A stretch of DNA of 12,563 nucleotides from the NCBI GenBank assembly GCA_030656535.1, contig JAUSPL010000609.1, positions 1 to 12,563 on the forward strand, read 5' to 3'. The notes below the pieces were generated by a model, which was given only the letters and a program-made list of their open reading frames with translations, did no database searches and was not told the origin of the DNA. Origin of the DNA: Gemmobacter sp. (GTDB taxonomy: Bacteria > Pseudomonadota > Alphaproteobacteria > Rhodobacterales > Rhodobacteraceae). Position numbers and translations under genes: made by a program. Of this stretch, positions 7,050 through 12,563 are shown in pieces. How positions within the stretch are numbered: position 1 is the stretch's first letter; every line of letters starts with the position of its first letter.

Positions 7050-7517
7050 TTGACGATGAACCGACAGGTCATTTTCGCGCTGCTCATACTCGCGCTTGAC
7101 GCGGGGTACCTCTTGCAGACGCTGTCGATGCCACTTCCGTTTGCGAGAGGCGAACCGGGGCCGTCCTTCATGCCGCTGATCCTGGTGGTCGCGCTGGCAG
7201 TCGGGGCATTGGGCGTCCTGGTCGAGGAATTGCGCGGCACCGCGTCTGACAATGGGGAAGAGGGCGGCACCTTTGGGCTGCGCAGCATTGCGCTGATCGT
7301 GGTGACGGGCGCGTTCGTCTGGGCCTTTGAACCGCTGGGGTACTGGATCGCCACGGTGATCTATACCTTTTTCGTGGCATGGCTGTTCGAACAAGAACGC
7401 GTCGGCGGGCTGCGTGCGATGTTGACCTCGGCGTTGATCGCGGTGGGGATCACCGCCGTGGGCTGGCTGTTCTTTGTGCAGCTGTTCGAACTGTTCTTGC
7501 CTGAAGGGATCTTGTGA
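7050..7517 (+). CDS. Tripartite tricarboxylate transporter small membrane protein (TctB family)
   Basis: Small inner-membrane subunit, 155 residues, with about four hydrophobic segments: near residues 6-26 (VIFALLILALDAGYLL), a second around 40-60 containing FMPLILVVALAVGALGVLVEEL, then segments around 80-110 and 125-150. Length and layout match TctB, which pairs with the large TctA channel protein. AAGGA at 7037-7041 stands eight bases before a TTG at 7050, which I take as the start; ATG 7056, two codons later, is the alternative but is 14 bases from that site. The stop overlaps the tctA-like start as TGATG. Sequence identity within this family is low, so the call leans on size, hydrophobicity and position. 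Confidence 0.83.
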   Translation: MTMNRQVIFALLILALDAGYLLQTLSMPLPFARGEPGPSFMPLILVVALAVGALGVLVEELRGTASDNGEEGGTFGLRSIALIVVTGAFVWAFEPLGYWIATVIYTFFVAWLFEQERVGGLRAMLTSALIAVGITAVGWLFFVQLFELFLPEGIL

Positions 7518-9004
7518 TGAGCGGCGATCTGCTGAACGGGTTCATCGCGCTGACGAACCCCGAGACGTTCATGTATCTTGTCGGTGGCTTTCTGATGGGT
7601 CTGGTTTTCGGCGCCATTCCGGGGCTGACCGCGACGCTGGCGATTGCGCTGTTGCTGCCCTTTACCTTTGCGATGGAACTGACCAACGCGCTGGTGATGG
7701 TGATGGCGATCTTCATGTCGGGGATCTATGCCGGCAGCGTGACGGGGATTACCGTCAACATCCCGGGTGCAGCCTCGGGCGCGATCACCACGATGGAAGG
7801 CCACGTGTTGATGAAGCGCGGCGAGGGCGCCAAGGCGCTGAGCATGGATGCCTTGGCCTCGTCGATCGGGGGGGTGTTGGGCGCGGCGGTGCTGATGTTC
7901 ATCGCCGTCCCGATGAGCAATTTTGCCTTGCTGTTCCGCACCCCAGACAAGTTCGCGCTGGTGTTCATGGCGGTCGTCACCGTGGTCATCGTGGCCAAGG
8001 GCTCGATCTGGCGCAGCCTGATTGCCGTGACGCTGGGGCTGATGGTTTCGACCGTCGGGTTTGACAACATGGTGGCGCAGGGGCGGTTTGACTTCGGCAG
8101 TCCCAACCTGATCGAGGGCGTGCAGCTTTTGCCTGCGGTGATCGGGCTGTTTGCGATCTGCGAATTGCTGTTGCAGGGCGGGGCCCCGGCGCGCGGGGTT
8201 CTGGACGCACCGGAATTCAAGGTACGCCACCGCGACTTCATACCCGCATGGGCTGACATCCGCGAGATCGGCGCCTGGACCTTCATCAAAAGCTCGGTGA
8301 TCGGGGTGTTGATCGGTATGTTGCCGGGGGGCGGCGCGTCGATGGCGTCGTTCGTGGCCTATGCCGAGGCCAAGCGCGTCTCGAAAAAGCCCGAGGAGTA
8401 CGGCAACGGATCGCATGAGGGGCTGGCTGCGGCCGAGGCCGCCAACAACGCCATGTGCGGGGGCGCGGTGGTGCCGCTGCTGACGCTGGGTATTCCGGGC
8501 GACTCGGTCACCGCGATCATCTTTGGGGTGCTGCTGATCCACGGGCTGGTGCCCGGTCCGGGGCTTTTGACCAACGAGATGGCAACCATCGCGCCGATGT
8601 TCGCCGCGCTGATGGTGGCGGCGGTGTTCGTCTTTCTGTCGGTGCTGATCTTTGGCCCTTATTACATCTGGCTGGCGCGTATGAACCGCGCGGTGCTGTA
8701 TGCCTTCATCGGAATGATCGCCATGGTGGGCACCTTTGCGTCGACCTTTTCGGTCTTCCAGATGTGGATGGCGCTGGGGGTCGGAATTTTCGCCTGGTTG
8801 CTACGGTTGATGAAATACCCGCTGGTGCCGATGCTTATGGGGATCATCCTTGGCCCCTATCTGGAACTGTACCTGCGACGCGCGCTGATTACCTCGAATG
8901 GTGATGTGATGACCTTGTTCAGCAGCCCGATCAGCATTGGTCTTTATGTGATGACCGGGTTGTTTGTCTATTTCCTGCGCTACAAGTCGCCAAAGCTGGC
9001 CTGA
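7517..9004 (+). CDS. Tripartite tricarboxylate transporter large permease (TctA family)
   Basis: Large membrane subunit, 495 residues, about twelve hydrophobic spans. Family signatures appear in both halves: GAIPGLTATLAIALLLPFT (32-50) with YAGSVTGITVNIPG (71-84), and the related GMLPGGGAS (267-275) followed by an AEAANNA...VVPLLTLGIPGDSVTA stretch. The paired PG-rich loops reflect the internal duplication of TctA. Together with the TctC-like receptor it takes up a carboxylate using the ion gradient. ATG 7517 shares its A with the tctB-like stop (TGATG), with AAGGGA seven bases upstream; GTG 7514 is less well placed. It is the last gene of the operon and is followed by a terminator region. 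Confidence 0.93.
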   Translation: MSGDLLNGFIALTNPETFMYLVGGFLMGLVFGAIPGLTATLAIALLLPFTFAMELTNALVMVMAIFMSGIYAGSVTGITVNIPGAASGAITTMEGHVLMKRGEGAKALSMDALASSIGGVLGAAVLMFIAVPMSNFALLFRTPDKFALVFMAVVTVVIVAKGSIWRSLIAVTLGLMVSTVGFDNMVAQGRFDFGSPNLIEGVQLLPAVIGLFAICELLLQGGAPARGVLDAPEFKVRHRDFIPAWADIREIGAWTFIKSSVIGVLIGMLPGGGASMASFVAYAEAKRVSKKPEEYGNGSHEGLAAAEAANNAMCGGAVVPLLTLGIPGDSVTAIIFGVLLIHGLVPGPGLLTNEMATIAPMFAALMVAAVFVFLSVLIFGPYYIWLARMNRAVLYAFIGMIAMVGTFASTFSVFQMWMALGVGIFAWLLRLMKYPLVPMLMGIILGPYLELYLRRALITSNGDVMTLFSSPISIGLYVMTGLFVYFLRYKSPKLA

Positions 9005-9013
9005 TCAACACGC

Positions 9014-9027
9014 GCCCCAAACGGGGC
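9014..9027 (+). terminator. Small GC hairpin after the tctA-like gene
   Basis: GCCCC (9014-9018) and GGGGC (9023-9027) pair around a four-base loop, about ten bases after the stop. No T-run follows on the plus strand. It may act together with the larger hairpin at 9047-9068 to end the transporter transcript. Confidence 0.35.
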
Positions 9028-9039
9028 AAGCCACAGATC

Positions 9040-9068
9040 AAAAAAACCCCCAGTCTTGCGACCGGGGG
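9040..9068 (-). terminator. Intrinsic terminator for the ThDP-enzyme transcript (usable from both sides)
   Basis: CCCCC (9047-9051) pairs with GGGGG (9064-9068), and GT (9053-9054) with AC (9061-9062), leaving one A-C mismatch and a six-base loop. Read on the minus strand the stem is followed by seven T's (A-run 9040-9046 on the plus strand), a classic intrinsic terminator about 55 bases after the ThDP-enzyme stop. On the plus strand the stem is followed by CTCTTT, a weaker tail, so it probably also serves the transporter operon. Confidence 0.85.
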
Positions 9069-9123
9069 CTCTTTGCACTGAACGCGGCAATACCGGGTCC
9101 AGACGATGTGTCGTGGCGTTTAT

Positions 9124-10815
9124 TCAGCCCATCCAGCGGCGAACCGGGGCGTTGGCCTCTTCCAGCGGCTGGATGACGATATCGACCAGGGTCGGACCAT
9201 CATGGGCCACCGCTTCGCGCAGCACACCTTCCAGCTTGGCGGGGTCTTCGACCCGCCAGGACTTGACGCCATAGGCGGCGGCGACGGCGGCCTGATCGAC
9301 GCGGTTGAAATCGACGTTGTAATACCGCGATCCCTTGTCCGCCATCTGGCTGGCCTTGATCCAGCCAAAATTCGAGTTCGAGAACACGATGAAGGTGATC
9401 GGCGCACGAGACCTGCACACGGTTTCCAGTTCGCCTACGGTAAAGCCGAACGACCCGTCGCCCATCAGCGCCACGGTCTTGCTTGAGGGCCGCCCATACC
9501 AGGCACCCAGCGACGCCGCCAACGAATACCCCAGCGCACCATGGGCGCGGTTGGTGATGAAATAGCGCCCAGCCAACTGCTGGTTGTAATAGGCTGACGC
9601 ATAGGGACAGGATGTGCCGGGGTCGGACACCACGGTGGCATCCGGCGGCAGCACCTTCATCAGGTCCGAAATGACACGCTCTGGGCGGATCGGGGTATCG
9701 CCGCCGGCGGCGATCCGGTCAAAGATCTCGAATTTGCGGCGCTTGATGTCGGCGACGGCAGCGGCCCCGCCAAAATTTCCCGCACCCTGCCCGCGGCGGT
9801 CCAATTCGGCGTTGACCATCGTCAGGGACATGAGCAGGTCGCCCACAACCCCGACCTCGGTCGGAAGGTTGGCACCGATGACCATCGGATCGACGTCAAA
9901 GTGCACGATGCGGGTTCCGATGCGGGGTGCTTCCCACCGCGACGTGGTGGTCGAACCGGCGCGGCAGCCCATAAAGACGATCAGGTCGGCCGCCTGCATC
10001 ATTTCCCAAGTCTGGTCGGTGCCTCCGTTCGAGCCGACAACGCCCAGCGCGTTGGGATGGGTGTCGGCCAGCGATCCCTGACCCGAGATCGAGGTGGCCA
10101 CCGCGATATCCAGCCGCGCCGCGATACGGTCCAGTTCGTGCATTGCGCCAGCGACAACCACGCCGCCGCCGCAAACGATCAGCGGGGTTTTGGCCGACAG
10201 AATCGCATCCACCGCAGCCTCGACGCTGTCGGCGTCCGGCCCGGTGCGATAGGCGGGATAGGTGGTATGCCTTGGGTCGGCCCAGATGTCGGCGGGATCG
10301 ACGGCGTCATATTGAATGTCATAAGGCAGGCCCAGATGCGCCGCGCCGGGGCGGCCCGTGGTCATCGCACGGAAGGCCGCGCGCACCATGCGCGGGATAT
10401 GATCGGCCTGCTTGATCACGGTGTTCCATTTGGTCAGCGGGCGCATCAGCGCCTCTTGGTCCACCTCGGTCAGCGGGTATTTCCCGTAGGTGCCCACCGA
10501 AATGTCGCTGGTGATCGCCAGCATCGCGTAAGAGCTTTCAGAGGCTTCGATCAAGCCGGGCAGAATATAGGTCGCACCGCCACCGGACGGGCCTTCGCAG
10601 ACGCCGGGACGCCCGGTCACGCGCGAATAGCCATCGGCCATATAGGCCGCGCTGCGTTCGTCGCGGGTCAGGACGTGTGTGATGTCGTGGTCAAGCAGAT
10701 GCATGGCGTCGTAGAAGGGCAGCGTCGTATCGCCACACAGGCCAAAGATGTGCGATACATCATGGGCTTGCAGCATTCGCACCATTGCGCTTGCGCCATT
10801 TAATTTGTTTTCCAA
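9124..10815 (-). CDS. ThDP-dependent enzyme, acetolactate-synthase-like
   Basis: 563 residues with the three-domain plan of acetolactate synthase and related decarboxylases or carboligases. The N-terminal pyrimidine-binding domain has the catalytic Glu53 (LTRDERSAAYMADGYSR). The middle domain (about 195-340) includes a dinucleotide-fold-like part. The C-terminal domain has the cofactor motif GDGSF (452-456), with metal ligands expected at Asp453 and Asn480 (VFSNSNFGW; the family's NN is SN here). It lacks the features I would expect of sulfoacetaldehyde acetyltransferase, and I cannot name the substrate. AGGAGG (10823-10828) lies seven bases before TTG at 10815-10813, giving a product starting MENKLNGAS. 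An in-frame ATG at 10884 would put the start next to the palindrome at 10886-10895 and read through this ribosome site. It follows the SDR gene after 118 bases and probably has its own regulated promoter. Confidence 0.85.
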   Translation of the reverse strand: MENKLNGASAMVRMLQAHDVSHIFGLCGDTTLPFYDAMHLLDHDITHVLTRDERSAAYMADGYSRVTGRPGVCEGPSGGGATYILPGLIEASESSYAMLAITSDISVGTYGKYPLTEVDQEALMRPLTKWNTVIKQADHIPRMVRAAFRAMTTGRPGAAHLGLPYDIQYDAVDPADIWADPRHTTYPAYRTGPDADSVEAAVDAILSAKTPLIVCGGGVVVAGAMHELDRIAARLDIAVATSISGQGSLADTHPNALGVVGSNGGTDQTWEMMQAADLIVFMGCRAGSTTTSRWEAPRIGTRIVHFDVDPMVIGANLPTEVGVVGDLLMSLTMVNAELDRRGQGAGNFGGAAAVADIKRRKFEIFDRIAAGGDTPIRPERVISDLMKVLPPDATVVSDPGTSCPYASAYYNQQLAGRYFITNRAHGALGYSLAASLGAWYGRPSSKTVALMGDGSFGFTVGELETVCRSRAPITFIVFSNSNFGWIKASQMADKGSRYYNVDFNRVDQAAVAAAYGVKSWRVEDPAKLEGVLREAVAHDGPTLVDIVIQPLEEANAPVRRWMG

Positions 10816-10822
10816 GAATGAT

Positions 10823-10828
10823 CCTCCT
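10823..10828 (-). promoter_or_regulatory. Consensus ribosome-binding site that sets a TTG start
   Basis: Minus-strand AGGAGG stands seven bases before TTG at 10815-10813. The next ATG downstream in frame encodes Met11 of the protein and is too far for this site. The site therefore decides the start of the ThDP enzyme. Confidence 0.75.
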
Positions 10829-10885
10829 GTCGGCCTTGCCGCGCCGAGCGGAAGGTCGTGGTCGTTGCACCGTCTGCACTTCAAC

Positions 10886-10895
10886 TTGTATACAA
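10886..10895. promoter_or_regulatory. Operator-like palindrome TTGTATACAA upstream of the ThDP enzyme
   Basis: A perfect ten-base palindrome, the best copy of the TGTATACA core in the window. It lies 71 bases before the TTG start of the ThDP gene and 38 bases after the SDR stop. A minus-strand -10-like TACAAG overlaps it (10890-10885); I see no convincing -35. It is close in form to known FCD-GntR sites with a GTATAC core. The likely binder is the regulator at 11722-12417. Confidence 0.65.
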
Positions 10896-10933
10896 ATGTG
10901 TAGGCAACGTCGCAATGCCCTTGCCGTGAAAAG

Positions 10934-11689
10934 CTACAGCGTCAAACCGCCGTTGACGTGCAGGCATTGGCCGGTGACGTATCCGGCGGCCTCTGACAAC
11001 AAGAACGCGGCGGTTGCCGCGACTTCGTCAGGCTGGCCCAGACGCCCCATCGGGATGGTCGCGGTGACTTGCGCCCATTGCGCGGGGCTCAGCGATGACG
11101 GGGTGCCCGGCTCTTTTGCGATGAATCGTGGGACGACGGCGTTCACAGTGATGCCGCGCGGCGCAAGATTGGCGGCAAAGACCCGCACCTGCGCTTCCAG
11201 CGCGGCCTTGGCGGGGGCGGTGGGGGCGTAGCTGTGGGTTTTCGCACGATGCGCCCCGAACGCACTGACGCACAGAATGCGCCCGCGCCGGTCAGACAGC
11301 TTTTTCGCCGCCAGTGCAGCGAGGCGCTGAAAGGCCACGGGCATCGCATCCAGCGCACGGCGCAGCGTTTCGGGATCGGTGTCACCCAATGTCCCAAGCT
11401 TGGCATAGCCAGCGGCAAAGGCAAAACCGGTCAGCCCGCCATCTGGCAGCCGGTCCAGCCAGGCCGCGACGCTGCCCACCAGCGCCGGGTCTTCGGTCAG
11501 CCCCAGACAAGTATCGACCGACGCGCCCGACGCGGCACAGGTCGCCGCCACGCGGGCCAGCCGGTCGGAATGCTGGCCTGTGTGCAGCAGCAGTTCAACA
11601 CCGGGTGCCGCCAAGTTACGGGCCAGCGCCGCGCCGATGCCAGAGCCCGATCCGATGATGATATAGCGTTCGATGGTGCTTACTCCCAT
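10934..11689 (-). CDS. Short-chain dehydrogenase/reductase (SDR family) with Tyr-X6-Lys active site
   Basis: Cytoplasmic NAD(P)-dependent oxidoreductase, 251 residues. It has the cofactor motif GSGSGIG (13-19), FAAGY (91-95) where classical members have NNAG, Ser142 in CVSAFG, and TVNAVVPRF after the active site. The catalytic tyrosine and lysine are Tyr154 and Lys161, six residues apart (YAPTAPAK), as in FabI-type enoyl reductases, not the classical three. The C-terminus (GYVTGQCLHVNGGL) is the usual SDR ending. Start: ATG 11689 gives MGVSTIERYIIIG, a normal SDR length before the first strand; GTG 11710, seven codons upstream, is the alternative, and neither has a strong ribosome site. The regulator stop lies 32 bases before the chosen start, so the two are probably co-transcribed. 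Substrate unknown. Confidence 0.85.
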   Translation of the reverse strand: MGVSTIERYIIIGSGSGIGAALARNLAAPGVELLLHTGQHSDRLARVAATCAASGASVDTCLGLTEDPALVGSVAAWLDRLPDGGLTGFAFAAGYAKLGTLGDTDPETLRRALDAMPVAFQRLAALAAKKLSDRRGRILCVSAFGAHRAKTHSYAPTAPAKAALEAQVRVFAANLAPRGITVNAVVPRFIAKEPGTPSSLSPAQWAQVTATIPMGRLGQPDEVAATAAFLLSEAAGYVTGQCLHVNGGLTL

Positions 11690-11721
11690 GATCTGCGACG
11701 CCTTGTGCACCGGGGTCCGGG

Positions 11722-12417
11722 TCAGGCGGTCGACAGGGTATAGACGTGTCCATACGCGGCCTTGATCGCGGCCAGGATGTCTTCGTTGCGGTGCAGGATA
11801 TGTTCGCGCATGTCGGCCATGGCGGCCTCTTTGTCGCGGGCGCGGATGTGGTCAAGGATTTCGCGGTGCTGCTGTTGCGTTCGCTCGCGCCGACCCTCCA
11901 TCGCGATCCACCGGATCAGGTGGATGCGGTCGTTGATGTTGGCCAGGGTCTGACGCAGCACCGCATTGCCTGACAGTCTGGCGATGGTATCGTGAAACCG
12001 CATGTCCAGTTCGATCAGCCGGTCGACCGATGCATCCGGCGATTCCGCCATGCTTTCTTGCAGAAACTCCGACAATTCCTCAAGGTCGGAATCCTTCGCG
12101 CGCTCGCAGGCCAGGCGGACGGTGGCGCATTCGATCTCAACCCGCGTCTCGAACAGATCAAAGACCACGCTCGCCTCCAGCCCGGGCACCGAAAAACCGC
12201 GCCCACGGTCGACCAACAGCCCCTCGGCCACCAGGCGGTTCAGGGCCTCGCGCAGCGGCGTACGGCTAATTTCCATGTCGTTGGCCAGCGAAACTTCGTT
12301 GATCTTCTGATTTGGAAGGAACTTGGACCGCAGCAGTTTTTCGCGCAGGTGCGCATAGGCGCGATGCGACGAAGATCCACCTGCCTTGGCTGCTGCGTTG
12401 TTCTGTTCGTTCGCCAT
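11722..12417 (-). CDS. GntR-family transcriptional regulator with FCD domain
   Basis: DNA-binding regulator, 231 residues. A winged helix-turn-helix spans about residues 19-78, with the recognition-helix region ISRTPLREALNRLVAEGLL (50-68) and wing VDRGRGFSV. The all-helical FCD effector domain follows, with a complete set of expected metal ligands: Asp138, His142 (LDMRFHD), His184 (QQQHREI) and His206 (MREHILH). FCD proteins usually bind carboxylic acids through this metal, which fits a carboxylate transporter nearby. ATG 12417 has AAGGG about eight bases upstream. It is the first complete gene of a minus-strand group with the SDR. The three TGTATACA palindromes are plausible targets. No such palindrome is seen directly upstream of this gene, so autoregulation is not evident. 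Confidence 0.92.
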   Translation of the reverse strand: MANEQNNAAAKAGGSSSHRAYAHLREKLLRSKFLPNQKINEVSLANDMEISRTPLREALNRLVAEGLLVDRGRGFSVPGLEASVVFDLFETRVEIECATVRLACERAKDSDLEELSEFLQESMAESPDASVDRLIELDMRFHDTIARLSGNAVLRQTLANINDRIHLIRWIAMEGRRERTQQQHREILDHIRARDKEAAMADMREHILHRNEDILAAIKAAYGHVYTLSTA

Positions 12418-12465
12418 AAATTGCGCCCTTGTTAAACGTTCTACTGCCTTCTCTGCGCGCCGGTG

Positions 12466-12561
12466 CTAAAGCGTGTCAACAGCGGCGTCTGGCGGCATCG
12501 CCAAAAGTGCGGTCAGCGCCGAAACATCGGGGGCGGAATACAAATCCGCCGCGGCCGTGGC
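12466..12561 (-). CDS. C-terminal end of an unidentified protein (partial)
   Basis: A minus-strand frame enters from the right edge and ends at TAG (12468-12466). It encodes 31 residues, alanine-rich, including DLYSAPDVSALTALLAMPP. Amino-acid make-up and G/C at third positions look like coding sequence, but the piece is too short to identify. Its stop is 48 bases before the GntR start on the same strand, so the regulator could belong to a longer operon beginning outside the window. Confidence 0.5.
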   Translation of the reverse strand, partial: ATAAADLYSAPDVSALTALLAMPPDAAVDTL

Positions 12562-12563
12562 CA

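Noticed and set aside
7361..8542. Large minus-strand open frame (393 codons) opposite the tctA-like gene.
   Set aside because: It is rich in His, Arg and Gln without any domain, as expected of the antisense of a GC-rich membrane-protein gene.
9901..10803. 300-codon plus-strand frame opposite the ThDP enzyme.
   Set aside because: Low-complexity Arg/Gly/His-rich product typical of antisense reading; the minus strand has complete ThDP motifs.
12535..12550. ATACAAAT half-site upstream of the GntR gene, considered as an autoregulatory operator.
   Set aside because: Only half of the palindrome is present and it lies inside the probable coding tail of the upstream gene.

Overview
The window is about 12.5 kb of GC-rich DNA with dense, partly overlapping genes. 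Codon use and gene content (a YnjBCD-type ABC transporter, a tripartite tricarboxylate transporter, an FCD-type GntR regulator) suggest an alphaproteobacterium, most likely of the Rhodobacterales/roseobacter type. The taxon is inferred from style only: no rRNA or tRNA gene is present. I see no insertion sequence, CRISPR array, tRNA or phage gene.

Layout: (1) 1-2519, plus strand: the end of a periplasmic binding protein, a fused two-domain permease and an ATPase, joined by two ATGA stop/start overlaps; this is a YnjBCD-type importer. (2) 2520-2810: a non-coding gap holding a hairpin at its left end and an operator-like palindrome with a promoter at its right end. (3) 2811-4825, plus strand: a DadA/DAO-type FAD oxidoreductase joined by TGATG to an Asp/Glu racemase-family protein. 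(4) 4879-5751, minus strand: a two-part VOC (glyoxalase-like) protein, convergent with the racemase-like gene. (5) 5752-5932: a divergent promoter region rich in palindromes. (6) 5933-9004, plus strand: a complete TctC-TctB-TctA solute transporter with a strong hairpin between the binding protein and the membrane genes. (7) 9005-9123: a two-sided terminator. (8) 9124-12417, minus strand, transcribed in the order GntR/FCD regulator, short-chain dehydrogenase, ThDP-dependent acetolactate-synthase-like enzyme. (9) At the right edge, the tail of one more minus-strand gene.

The unifying observation is a TGTATACA-core palindrome that occurs in three of the intergenic regions: before the FAD oxidoreductase, before the transporter/VOC pair, and before the ThDP enzyme. 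This core looks like a site for a GntR-family FCD regulator, and one is encoded at the right end of the cluster. The simplest reading is that genes from 2811 to 12417 form one locally regulated catabolic module. A carboxylate, perhaps an amino or hydroxy acid, would enter through the TctCBA system. The racemase-like protein and the FAD dehydrogenase would give a 2-oxo acid, the ThDP enzyme would decarboxylate or ligate it, and the SDR would reduce the product. The substrate is not identifiable from sequence, and I do not recognise this combination as a named pathway. The YnjBCD operon on the left is probably separate.
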